A stretch of 64,000 nt of DNA from Metridium senile (taxonomy: Eukaryota; Cnidaria; Anthozoa; Actiniaria; Metridiidae). The DNA is taken from NCBI GenBank assembly GCA_949775045.1, contig OX459100.1, positions 8,839,194 to 8,903,193 on the forward strand. The letters are read 5' to 3'. The notes beneath the pieces were generated by a model. It was not told the origin of the DNA and made no database searches. It saw nothing but the letters and a program-made list of their open reading frames with translations. Within the stretch, counting starts at the first letter, position 1. Each line of letters starts with the position of its first letter. Positions 46,110 to 57,167 of this stretch are shown piece by piece. The translations under genes and the position numbers were made by a program.

Positions 46110-46255
46110 TTTTTACTCCGACGAAGGGCTAAAGCTCGAAACGTCAGTAAAGTTAAGTCAACATTTTTTACGGTGTTACAACTTTCATTATATTACCTAT
46201 CGTTTATATGAAACACCGACGCAGCCTTTACTAGTTTACTCGCTAGTTTCTACTT
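46110..46255 (+). mobile_element. Best copy of the dispersed repeat with hammerhead-like core
   Basis: ACTCCGACGAAGGGCTAAAG then CTCGAAACGTCAGTAAAGTT, followed by AAGTCAACATTTTTTACGG. The core CCGACGA / GGGC-UAAA-GCUC / GAAACGUC differs from the hammerhead consensus mainly at CUGANGA (C for U). Minus-strand copies lie at 19965-20045 and 38212-38340. Confidence 0.65.
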
Positions 46256-46539
46256 CCCTTTCATTGTATTTTATTTTCAGATACATGAGTAAAATATCAA
46301 TTGCCTTTTTATACTAGCAGAGAACTTTACCAAATCTATGTATTAACTTTATTTAAGTTGCCAGTCTAAAGATTTAGCTCTTTTTATAAAGAGTTTATAG
46401 AATATCTATTAACTCTGTTCTATACTATAATAGAAAATGTGTTGCTCAGTGTCTACGTTCAGGTTTATTGTAGTTGATTGTAATGATTGCTCTAATTCTT
46501 TTCTAGTAAAAGACAATATTTGTGTATAATATACTATCT

Positions 46540-46985
46540 CAGTCCTATTTTAGTTGCTTGTGGACATCCTTTTAACAAATTGTAGTAAAGAATTATTTGT
46601 TCAACACTTCTTCTTTAGATGTTTGCAAAATTAAAATTATTGTCTAGCTAAAAAAAAAATTATTTTGCGAGACAGTTTTATTTCAGTTGCTTGTGGGAAT
46701 TATCTTCTTTTAACAAAGTCTAGTTGATCAATAATCTGTTGAACATTTCTCCTTAAGATGTCTGTAAAAGTTATTGTCTAGCTACGAAAATATCTTTTGA
46801 ATAAACAGTTTTTTTAGTTGCTCAGCGTAGAAATCCCCTGTTTATATTTAATAAGGCATAGCTAGGAAAATTTATTTTGAATATACAGTTTTATTCTAGT
46901 TGCCCAGAGTATAGAAATTATTTCAGTTGCATAGAAATCCCTGTTTATATTTAATAAGGTATAGCTAAGAAAAATATCTTTTGAA
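46540..46985. repeat. Decayed array with TTTTAGTTGCT words
   Basis: Recurring words TTATTTCAGTTGCTTGTGG, AGAAATCCCTGTTTATATTT and AATAAGGTATAGCTA.GAAAA at irregular spacing, four to five times. Confidence 0.75.
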
Positions 46986-47008
46986 TGTCTATTATGAATT
47001 GTTTTATT

Positions 47009-47839
47009 TAGCCTGCGTGGCCGGCTCTTGGGGAATTGGGGACGAGGAGGGGAGGGGAGGGGGTGCAGGAGGAAGGAAAGGGAAAGGAGAGCCTGCTAGC
47101 AAACCCCACTTTTTCGTGTACCTGCGGCCGCCAGAGGCCGCACGCTCCTATTGGTCAAAATGAAGCATGACGCTGTCAATCATAGTATTTGTAATTCGAC
47201 GCAATGTTATTAACTTAGCGTCTTCGCGTGCTTGTTCAACTTAGACTTCTTCGGAGACTTGAAAACAGACCACAAAAAAATGCTGCTGACGATTTACTCG
47301 CAGGTAAAGATGTTTTGGCTTTGTTTCCCACTACGTTCATGGTAATGAAAGTCGTATATATTTTTATTCTAAAAGTATTTCAAGCTTTTTCAAAGGTCAA
47401 AGATCAAGAAGAAAATTGAGCTGTTGGTTTGGTTGCCGCAAAAGCAATTTGAAAGATCAATGCGATAGAATGAGCTCAGATAGTTTCTAACACAACGTAA
47501 ATTGCAGGGTTTGAGGCATTGTTTAACATAGTTTTATTTCAAATGATATAGGTATTAAATAATAAAAGATTTGATAATATGAAGTCGCTGGCTCTTGTTT
47601 ACAAACTCAACGGTCGACACGTAAAAGTGACAACTTCCAGATCACTTCCTGTAAACTCTGTTGTATGCTCTGATTGGCTGAATAATTTGATGTTTTGAAG
47701 TGTCTTGAAGTAGGCGGGTACACGAAAAAGTGGGGTTTGCTAGCAGGCTCTCCTTTCCCTTTCCTTCCACCCCCCACCCCCTCCCCTTCCCTCCTCGTCC
47801 CCAATTCCCCAAGAGCTAGAGAGCCGGCCACGCAGGCTA
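47009..47839. mobile_element. 831-bp Mutator-like element with perfect 9-bp target duplication
   Basis: Inverted ends start TAGCCTGCGTGGCCGGCTCT and run about 115-130 bp on each side, through purine-rich sequence and AACCCCACTTTTTCGTGTAC. The right end differs mainly by an 8-bp insertion near its tip. TGTTTTATT flanks both ends exactly (47000-47008, 47840-47848). Long inverted repeats plus 9-bp duplications are the Mutator (MULE) signature. No transposase; the interior carries a helicase-gene fragment. Confidence 0.85.
47228..47341 (+). pseudogene. Captured RecQ-like helicase fragment (ATP-binding motif region)
   Basis: The frame reads RPQKNAADDLLAGKDVLALF then PTTFM, followed by a possible donor GTAATG (47342). 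'Q..A...LL.GKDV.A..PTG.GKS' is the conserved Q-motif and Walker A region of RecQ-family helicases. Here the loop reads PTTF and stops before GKS, so it cannot be an active helicase. It lies wholly inside the Mutator-like element. Confidence 0.55.
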
Positions 47840-47848
47840 TGTTTTATT

Positions 47849-48435
47849 ATTCAAGAAAACATTTGAAGAGAGTCATGGAAAAACCTTTGTTTGTAAGAAC
47901 TCATGCCCACCTACAGGACATCCCATACTGAATAGACGTTTATTAGAGCCACACTACCAAAACAACAACAACAGTAAAAAAGAAAGAACGAAAAAAAGTA
48001 ATAGGAAGAATAGCGAAAAGCTCTCATAAAGCTACATTAAACTGACAGAAAACTCATAATTTTCCAAACATTCTAAGTTGAATTCCCAGGAATCGAATTG
48101 CTAGTAAAAAAAAACGTTTTTAAAAACATCGGACGGAATTTCATAGAAACTCGCATGCAAATCGAAACATTTCTAAAATTCTGAATGAAATATACCTAAG
48201 GATTTTCTAAAATGTTAATTTCTTAGAATTCAAAGTGAAATTCTTGAACATTCTCACAAAGAATCTTTAGCATCATACCAGATAAACTTTTCCATCTTTG
48301 AATAAGTATGAGATATTTGATTGCAAGGTTTTATTTTCTTCAATTGCTTGGTCAATATATATTCACCAGGGCCCGTTTTATATTATATATTGCCAATTAT
48401 ATTTTATGACAGCTCACATTATTCTCATTTTGTTA
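47849..48435. other. Intergenic, no gene recognised
   Basis: Flank of the Mutator-like element. Recurrent short words (TTCTAAAATT, AATTTC..AGAA) suggest another decayed short-unit array at 48060-48260. Confidence 0.35.
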
Positions 48436-48436
48436 A

Positions 48437-48710
48437 CGTTTATCGGTGATATTATTAGCTAACAACCAAGCTAGAATACTGGGTGATATAACTTTGTTTA
48501 CCGTTATATATATCATTTCTTATTAATAACTCTTTCCATAGCTCTCTCCATAGCACGAGTAAAAATCAATTAATTTATCGGTGATATTATTAGCTAACAA
48601 TCAAGCTAGAATACTGGGTGATATAACTTTGTTTACCGTTAGATATATCATTTCTTATTAATAACTCTTTCCATGGCACGAGTAAAAATCAATTAATTTG
48701 CACTCCTGGG
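48437..48710. repeat. Tandem duplication of ~136 bp
   Basis: Both copies contain TTTATCGGTGATATTATTAG, CTAACAA.CAAGCTAGAATA and CTGGGTGATATAACTTTGTT. Confidence 0.93.
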
Positions 48711-51550
48711 CTTAATAGTCTATTTGCTTCATTAACATACATATGTTGCTTTTCAGTTGAATTCATTATTAGTAAATACGTTTTCAAGTACTATTTGAAA
48801 AATGTCTACGATACTAGTTTTGGTTTGAACTATAGAGACTTCTAAAGCAAGGATTATTTAACGATGATGTAAGCTCAGTATAATATCATAGTTTTTCAAT
48901 TTGATGTTCAACTCCACCCCGCTTTATCTAGCGCACAGTAGGGTTTTAATAAAATGTCTTTTGAATTAACACCGGTCATAATTATTGTCTGTAGTACATC
49001 GAAATAATAGCAAAAATATTTCAATTTTTATGACATTTTTTTATTATCTCAAAACGCGCGCGCGCGGAAACGATTTTTACGATTTTCTCTCAAATTTGAT
49101 AATGTTCATGTCGAAATAGGTATACAAATAATGATTATTAAAACTGTTTATAAAGAATGGTTAATTTAAGAATAACCACATAAAATTTGTTTCTATGTTT
49201 TGCATGCCCGCAAACGTCGGCGCAGAAAATGTTTTGTTTTTTTTACTTAAAAATGACTAACAAATTAGTTCAAATTTGTAATAACTAAATAATCAAAAGT
49301 TTTCCCTCTTAAGTACGAATAGGCCAAATATAACTATTTTAATCGTTTAAAAATTTACTTGTATAGTATCCAAACCCTCAACTTTTTGTGCTTTTTTAAT
49401 TCCTTAAAATTTTTTCTTGAAAAAAAAAAACACATTCGTGATCGCCTAATAGTTCAAATTTCAATTATATTTCAAACCCAAAAAATATTGTTATTATTAT
49501 AATCGTAAAAACGCTCTTTACCTGTCCAAATGTTTTGTCATTTCACTAATTCCATAAAATGTCTGAGAGAATTATCTTTCTAAAAGGAAGAAGAAATGTT
49601 TTTTTTTTCTGCTTTGTGATGAGGCGGAGAAGAAGTCATGAAAATGTTCGTGTAATTGACCGGTAGAAAGGGATCTACAGTTAATGCTTTGCTCACTTGA
49701 AAAGGAAATTCTATTTCTAACCCAGTGTGTTTCTTAAAAGCTTACATTGTTGTGCCAGCCATCGCCTTTTTCTTCTTATCTTCATTGATTTTACAGGCTG
49801 TAGTTTTCTTTAGATTTCACTCAATCCCTCTCTTCCGATTTTAGCACCCACATAAATCTGGTTAATCCTTGGGTTTAACGAAAATTATCCTGCTACTCTG
49901 ATCGATCACTTTCTGGTAATCACCGATCAAGGAACAGGATTTCTCCACATTAGAGTACAATTAATTGGATCTTACTCGATATAAAAACAGTTTAATATGG
50001 TTCAATTATTTCCCAATAAACGTTTCTTCTGTCTATGTGATCAATATGTCTTTTATGTTTTGTGTTTATGTACTTGAAAAACAGCCTTTCACAGACTTTA
50101 ACGCTATTCTTGGGCGCGCGCTTTGTATTTGAATGGCCAGATTGGTCCATTATTCCGAGTATAAAAGTGTTATCACAGGTTTGTTAGCAGAATGTCTGCC
50201 TTTTGTTTTCCATTGATCCTAAAATGTGCAATTTCCCTCTCCCAAACACGTACGACTTTTATCAATCAAAAATTCTTAATTAGGGAAATTCACTACTCAC
50301 AAAGTTAATGAATAATTTTAAATAACAGCGATGTAATTCTTCATCTTTTTTCAGGCATTTGATAACCCGCTGTTTGCGCTTATTAGTTTTGAACTTATTT
50401 AAGTTAGAATTTTCAGTTTTTCTCCTCTTGTTATTTCAAGTTTTCTGGCGCACTTTGAAGTGGCCGACGCCATACCCAAATTAGTGGGAAATTGTCATTG
50501 CTTTGCAAATGTTTGCTCTTGTGTAAAAAGGTGCCAAATTGTAGACGGGAAATTGGTCACAAACTCTTGACTAAAAGTGCGATATTAACGTTTGTATGAC
50601 AAGTTCTAAGAACCTTTTAACCAACCTATAAGAACACCACTCCACCTTTGTGGGCATACATACACTTCGCAGAAAAAAAAACATGATTAAAAAGACATAA
50701 GATTGTTGTCAACAGTTACATGACTAGGTTAGCGGTTAGTAGTTAAGAGTGGAATAGAGCGCGTTTTTAGCGACTCGAAAAGTGTTCTTGAAACAGTCAC
50801 TTATTATCAAGATCCCCACTTATTGACCTAATATAAAGATGCCAAATAACTAGTAACATTGAAGAAAGTATCTGACCCGCAGGCAATCGAACGCCCAATT
50901 AACACCGTTAATTTCTGATTGAACCATGATCAAATGTTCTAGAAGGCATGATCAAACGTTCGACTACTAGTCTCAAGAGATGCCTAATATTGGTTCTATA
51001 AACATTGAAATCGACACTTTTTGTTGCGGTTTAGTTTTTCAATTTCATCAAGTATGGGTCATAATCTCGACTAAAACTATATCATCGAAATATTATGTAT
51101 ATTTCCTTTCTACGGAAGAAGACCTAATAACTATGCCCACTAGCGGTCGACAGAGTTTAAGTTTGAGTACATTTTTATAGCTCATGTTCTATGTATGCTA
51201 AGAGTCGACATACAAACAGGTGTATTTCAGACAGTAATCCGTGGTTCTATACTTTAGCGCAAATCTACTGCTATAAATTAACGATGCTTAGCGCGTCAAA
51301 TGTTATCCGTGCAATAATCAATAGTAGAAGTATCTTATATCATTATAGTATCCTTGCATTTATTACTTAAAGGTTTTCAGCGACGCAATTTTATTGCAAG
51401 AAATTGACTTTGTTTCTAAATTATTTTTCACAGCTATCTAAGTCTCCTTGGTAACGCAATTTGTCCTTAAATTTTCACAATGATGTGAATTCCCATGATA
51501 TTAATCGCATTAATACAGCTTGTGAGAAAATAAAGATATTTCTAGTTTGG
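48711..51550. other. Intergenic, no gene recognised
   Basis: AT-rich, mostly unique. A CCGAGTATAAAAGTG sequence at 50155-50169 looks like a TATA box but has no transcript evidence after it. A CGCGCGCGCGG island lies near 49056. No exon or element supported. Confidence 0.35.
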
Positions 51551-51554
51551 TGTG

Positions 51555-52300
51555 ACAATTAGAATAGAAATTTGAAAAATTGTCGTCTATTTCTTGTTTT
51601 AATATGGCAATTTCTTATGTATTTGTAAGAAAAGATTTAAAAATGTTTATTTTCTTTTGTTTTAACCATGTCAATTTGGCAAAAAGGCAAAAAAAGACTT
51701 TTCAAATGTTGTCTATTTTGCCATTGTCTTGCATGTCTTTACCTGTATTATATAATGTATAAGAAAAAACTTGCATTGTCCTAACAGTTACTCGTCTTAT
51801 GTTCTAAAAGAAAGAACTTCAAACATGCTTTCAACCTTTGCATTTAGTTATAACAGTTACCCTCCTTTGTTGTAGAAGAAAGAACTTCAAAATGCTTTCT
51901 TTTTATATTATATTTTAATTCATCCCTGTCAGTTCTTGTTTGCTTGAAGAGAGAAGCTCAAAAATGTTAACTCGACATTTATTGTCAATCTTGCACGGTG
52001 TAAAGTAAATCATTCTTTTTTGTCCCAACTCTGTTAGTTTCTTATATATGGAAAGAACCCGAAATATTGTTTTTAATAGTATTGTTAATTATGAGCGAAT
52101 TTCTTATAGAAGAAAAGAATGTTTTCTATCGTTGCATTGTATTCGCTCGAGTTTCGTACGGGTTAAAAGAAAGACCCCAGAATGCTCTCTATCAGTTATA
52201 TTGTTTGGCAACAACTATGTCAATTTCTTACAGAGCTGGAAGAAAGAAATTCCAAATTGTTCTCTGCACCGACATTGTTCTGACCCGTTGCGTGTATTCT
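51555..52300. repeat. Heavily decayed array with AGAAAGAACTTCAAA words
   Basis: AGAAAGAACTTCAAA.ATGCTTTC occurs twice at about 51810 and 51870, and looser forms (GGAAAGAACCCGAAAT, AAGAAAGACCCCAGAATGCT, AAGAAAGAAATTCCAAA) follow every 80-110 bp. The unit is about 75-110 bp, strongly diverged. Overlapping small frames are not supported as genes. Confidence 0.65.
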
Positions 52301-52785
52301 AAACACTAGAAAAGACTACGCGGTTTGTGCTGGAGATGTCCAAAGAAAGCCATCTATATTATCAGCTATGATTATCACAGGATTTTCTCTAATGTACCAG
52401 TGTTTAGATTACATCTCGTCAGTTATATACTACGATTATATTCCCGTATTCAATCACTAAGGCTGCAGGTGAACTACAGATAAGATACTATCAGACAAAA
52501 TACCCTGTCATCGACTGAGAACCTTGGCCGAGAAACTTTCCCTCATTAAATGAAAAATGCGGCATTATTATACTCCCACTTAATCGAGTAACTCTTAATG
52601 ATTCAATATGGCCGCGTAGTTTTCTAGACGATTTGGGAGTATTCGGTTTTTATACTTACTTGTTAATCGTAGCCCACTTCAACGAAGACTTGAACTTGTT
52701 TAGTTTCTGTTTTGTGTTGTTTGTTCTAGTTAACATGGGGCTACAATAGCGACTGAGTTTCCGCCTTCTATGGCGTATTTTCTTA
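52301..52785. other. Intergenic, no gene recognised
   Basis: Unique-looking sequence. No feature supported. Confidence 0.3.
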
Positions 52786-53660
52786 TTTTTCTTTTCTTTC
52801 TATGTTTACAAACACCTATGTGCATTATTTTTACTATCGATCAATAGCATATTTGTGTTTTTGCGCTTTTCTCTCCATTTCTCTGTCCACAAACACCTAT
52901 CTGTATTATATTTTTACTCTTCATCAATAGCATATTTGTGTTTTTGCGCTTACTCTCCATTTCTCTGTCCACAAACACCTATTTGTATTTTATTTTTACT
53001 ATACATCAATAGCAAATCGTGTTTTTGCGTAGTTTTTTTCTTCATTTCTCTGTTTGCAAACACCTACGTTTCTTTACTATAAAACATAAAATGCAACTTA
53101 TGTCGGCTCTTTCTTTTCTTTCTTTCATTCCCTATTTCTATATCCGAACACCATATTGTGTTATTTTCGCTGCTTCCATTTGCACTCTTCTATTTCTTGC
53201 ATGGCAACACCTTGATTTTCTCTACTGCACTTAGGTTCATTAATGGAAGTTTGTATGCTTTTTTCCGTGATATTTTTCCCTTGTTATTATTTCTTCTTTT
53301 TTTTTCTTCAATGAACTAGTTTTCTTATTCAAGTCTAACTGCATTAATAGCAATTTGTATTTTTTGTGCGTTTTGTTTGAGTTATTTGCCATTATTTTCT
53401 CTCTTTTTGATTGAAAACACCTTGGTTTTATACTAACTAGAGTGCATTAAAAGCAATTTTGATTTTTTTTGTGCTTTCTTTCTTTCTTCTTTTCTTTGAA
53501 AATAATTAACGTATTTTGCCTTACGGTACGTTTTCCTCATGCAAAACACCTAGATTCCCAAACTTTATCAATTTGCGCTTATTTGCGCTTTTTTCTTTCC
53601 TTTCTTCTTCTCTTTCCTTCAAGCAAACACCTATTATCTAAACCAACCCAAAATACATCA
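52786..53660. repeat. Array of ~85-bp units, about four good copies then decayed
   Basis: Units share TTTGTGTTTTTGCGCTT, CTCTCCATTTCTCTGTCCAC, AAACACCTAT.TGTATT and CATCAATAGC. After 53080 only words such as AACACCT and GCATTAATAGCAATTTG persist. Confidence 0.88.
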
Positions 53661-56040
53661 GTAGCAAATGTTAGTTTGAATTTTTCTTTTCTTCGCAATA
53701 AAAACAAAGCATTGACAAAATCGGCAGTAATATTTTTAATTATTAGTTAGTTGTGTCATGAGCTCAGCCCAGAAATAGCATAGTTGTTGATATCAAACAC
53801 AGTTCTGACTTTGTTCTGAGACAATATTTTTACAATTTTGTTCGATATTCTTTTTGTGTGTCGTGGTTTTGTTTTCGGTTTCATAAGTTGTATTTGGAGT
53901 GGAGCGCGCTAGTTGTCACTGCGGGACAATTCGTCATTCCAAGTGTCGATTATAACCCCCCGTCGTTCCTTAAAATCATAATGTGAGTGATGAGTTCGTT
54001 GGCAGTATGAATTTCAGGTTTTTAACTTGATGAGTTTACTCGTATTAACCCCAATGTTAATGAGTTCTAGTTATGGGATAATCAGTTATTGCAAGGGGTC
54101 GATAAAGTGCTAGGTAGCATGATAATGACTGCGGTACAATACACTAGGTCATCCAAGTATAACTTGATGAAATTGTAAATATCGCACTCAGATAATACAG
54201 TCTTCACTCTTGCATTGTCTAGGACCGTTTATTTTTTAAAGCTCAACTCGCTCTTGTGTTTGGAGCTTTTGTTATTCAATGTAAATCATACACCCAGTGA
54301 ATCATTTTGACCGCAAACTATTTCTCCTTCCAACATCTGTGTTGGCAAGAAGCTGCCTTAAAGGCGAAGCCTAACGATTAAGATACTTGTAACATCAGAT
54401 AGACCAGCTGAAGATCATTGATTCTAGAACGAGTTGAAATTAAACCACATGATCATTGATTCTAGAACGATTTTTGAAAGTGGCAAAATTTGTCTTGAGC
54501 CGTTTAATTTGTGAGCAAACACAATTTATTTTTATGATGCAGTTTGATGCCAATGTTTACGCACTCCACACTTATTATTTTTTGATGTTAGTACTTTTAT
54601 TCTTATCTTTCTTATTTATTAGTGGTACTTTTCTTTTGACTATATTCGCGCTAAATTGTTTTTATTGAAACAGATTTTTACTTCTCTTTTTGGGAGGGAA
54701 ATGTGCGTTTTTCTATGAGGCAGGAAACGAGCACATAAATCGGAATGGGTAAGCACCTTCCATTTTTTTATTTCTACATTTCCTCCTCACTAATTGACTA
54801 GCTCTTCTCAGTAAATAACTTAATTAATTCGTTTCATTGTTCTCTGATTGAACGAATAAACATCGGGTAAAATCTAAGAGAATTTAAAAATAGATTGCTG
54901 TGAAAAATTCACTATTTTACACCATCGAAGAAAAATAAACATTTTACCAAGTCTGGCTCATAACAGGAGGACAAATTAAAATCGTGTTCGCCTAATTCGG
55001 TCAATGATGGTATCTTTTGAGGTTTACTCACCGATATAACGGAAATCTTACGAGTAATATTGCTTCAGTACTCGATCGAAAATAGGGAAAGTGAAGGGAA
55101 AAGATGGAAAAAAGAAGGAGCTATGCTCAGACATATATGAAGCAAGTTTTTGTAATTACGTTTCACTCTTGACAATGGCTCTCACAAGCTTCACAATAAA
55201 GATTACACTAGCTTGATTCTAAAATGTTTATCTAAAGGTGTAAATCGATTTTAACCCGAAAATTTAATGGCACTGCAGATATGAGGGTTCCTATCAATGA
55301 ATCACATCTAATTGCTCTACAATTCTACTTAATGTACTCTTCTACAAAAAAAAAACCAAAACGAGAGAAAAATCTGATTTGGTCCGAAAACTAATCTTCT
55401 TCTGACTAATTCCTCGAAGTTTGTTCTGAACTCGTGGCTTGCACTGTTTAAACAATTTTGACATGTACAAAGTTAGTGCAATAATTCTCGTGCAATATTG
55501 TTTGTATGATAGGATTTCGTTTGACCTCGATATAGCGGTGTACAGTACGATTATTTTGACCACTATCACAATGATGTGGTATCATTATGTAAATCACTCC
55601 GCCGAAGTCCATTAAATAGAGAAAAGGCTGAAAGGCCTGCAAATCTCTTTAAAGAAAGATGACAAAGGCATAGGAGAAAGTGAGGTAAGACTAAATGAAA
55701 CACGTGTAGGGTAAACAATGCCCGCGACCGCAGATGGGTATGGACTCATTGAGCGGAACACATTATTAGAATGGAAATGTTCAGAACAACGCACCTGCGA
55801 GCCTCAATGCAGGTGTTGTAATTCTCCATCAACAATGCCATCATATGAATATCGTACGAATTAAAAAACAAATAGTGCAGAAGAACTTGTGAATCACTAA
55901 TAAACTCACTCCAACCAAATAAACGGAAAAAAATTCATCGATTGCAAAAAAGCGCGCGTGTTTTGGTAGCTAGATGACAAGCGTTGTGTGAGCATGGAGT
56001 TTTCGATCTCTTGGACACGTGCAAAAGCGGAATAGTCACA
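53661..56040. other. Intergenic DNA upstream of the Sox gene
   Basis: A short direct repeat, GATCATTGATTCTAGAACGA, occurs at about 54412 and 54450. No exon supported. Small minus-strand frames at 55342-56109 show no recognisable family. Confidence 0.35.
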
Positions 56041-56131
56041 AGGGGATACCGACGAGTTATAACTGGCTGTGATTGGTTGATCAAGGTAATATGCATAATT
56101 CATGGACAAATAATTAACACCTATTGTTTAC
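56041..56131 (+). promoter_or_regulatory. Cluster of transcription-factor-like sites upstream of the Sox gene
   Basis: Within 60 bp: inverted CCAAT (ATTGG 56072-56076), TCF-like TGATCAAGG (56078-56086), POU-like ATGCATAAT (56091-56099), homeodomain core TAATTA (56111-56116), Sox core ATTGTT (56123-56128) and overlapping Fox TGTTTAC (56125-56131). It lies 218-308 bp before the ATG. Each motif is short and could be chance in AT-rich DNA; the density suggests a promoter-proximal module with possible Sox autoregulation. Confidence 0.4.
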
Positions 56132-56348
56132 TCCTTGTATTATTATTGAAATGAAATATTAGCATTGTCCTATTATATCATTATATCCATCAACCATAAT
56201 CACGCCTAGAGGTGTGTGTGCTTTGCGCCGGCCGGGTCAAAACACAACGAGGTTGCTCCTTTGGTAACAGTTGAGTTGAGCCGAGCTAGTGAGCGGAGCT
56301 CGTCAAGAATCTTATACTTCGACTTTCCAAAAGTATTCATTTGCAGTT

Positions 56349-57167
56349 ATGGGAAAACAAGAAGAAGGTCATGTTAAGAGACCTATGAATGCGTTTATGG
56401 TTTGGAGTCGTGGCAAGAGAAAGCAGTATGCTGTTCGTGACCCAAGAATGCATAACTCTGAAATTAGCAAAAGATTAGGAGTTGAGTGGAAAAGTCTTAC
56501 TGACGAAGAGAAGGAGCCTTTTATAGCAGAAGCTAAAAGATTACAAGCAGTGCATATCCAAGAACATCCTGATTACAAATACAAACCCAAGAGACGTAAG
56601 CCTAAATCACTGCAGAAAAAAGACGGACTAACAACACCAGTGTACGGGGCACCATACCCGACCTCTATGATGGCGGTTGATAAATTCTCGACAAATCAAT
56701 TGCCACAAACAATAGCTCATTCAATGGCTTTGTCCTCAGATCCAATGTATTCTAAAATGAATGGAGGTCCAACATTTCATCATTCGCCAGGTTATCCAGT
56801 TATTTATCCAAATGGAACCACTGGTGGATCAGTGTCTTCCTCGCGCCAAATATTTGCTGGTTCCATCGACTCTTCGCACTCTTTCCGCGCTAGTGATATG
56901 ATGTCTGGAAGGCCACTGTATGGCGGTCAATTATATCAAAGTCCTATCCACTCCCAGGGAATTCAGCATAGAATATCTGCAGTCGAAGAAAGCCGAAGCT
57001 TAAAATCATCACCTAACGGCAACCCCAGTCCTCCTGTAACAAGTCCTGACCCAGTGTCCAAACATCATAATGGAGGTTATTCGACTTCAGAGCTGAGCAA
57101 CCAAAGAGTTTGGCAGCCGCAGCAAGACTTATCACGAGGAGTGACCTATGTCCCGGTATTAATATAA
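56349..57167 (+). CDS. SoxB: SoxB-group HMG-box transcription factor, intronless, 272 aa
   Basis: A sequence-specific DNA-binding, DNA-bending nuclear regulator, by family. Residues 8-86 are one HMG box that starts [15 protein letters not shown], continues [12 protein letters not shown] and ends [19 protein letters not shown] and [11 protein letters not shown] are diagnostic of SoxB. Just after the box, [13 protein letters not shown] resembles the Sox14/21 (SoxB2) continuation. Several box positions are unusual: KQYAVRDP where SoxB normally has RKMAQENP, and QAVHIQ for RALHMK. The rest is Ser/Pro/Tyr/His-rich without a domain, ending in [12 protein letters not shown] 56349 is the first Met after the in-frame TGA at 56277, with G at -3 and +4. 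The lack of introns fits SoxB genes. B1 or B2 assignment is uncertain. Confidence 0.95.
   Translation: MGKQEEGHVKRPMNAFMVWSRGKRKQYAVRDPRMHNSEISKRLGVEWKSLTDEEKEPFIAEAKRLQAVHIQEHPDYKYKPKRRKPKSLQKKDGLTTPVYGAPYPTSMMAVDKFSTNQLPQTIAHSMALSSDPMYSKMNGGPTFHHSPGYPVIYPNGTTGGSVSSSRQIFAGSIDSSHSFRASDMMSGRPLYGGQLYQSPIHSQGIQHRISAVEESRSLKSSPNGNPSPPVTSPDPVSKHHNGGYSTSELSNQRVWQPQQDLSRGVTYVPVLI

Noticed and set aside
50155..50169. TATA box with nearby inverted CCAAT suggesting a hidden gene
   Set aside because: No exon, frame or splice site follows, and TATAAA-like words are frequent in such AT-rich DNA.
55342..56109. Minus-strand small frames upstream of the Sox gene
   Set aside because: No similarity that I recognise; they overlap the likely Sox promoter.
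56289..56348. Upstream extension of the Sox protein by 20 residues
   Set aside because: It would start at GTG; the first ATG at 56349 has good context and directly precedes the HMG box, as in other SoxB proteins.
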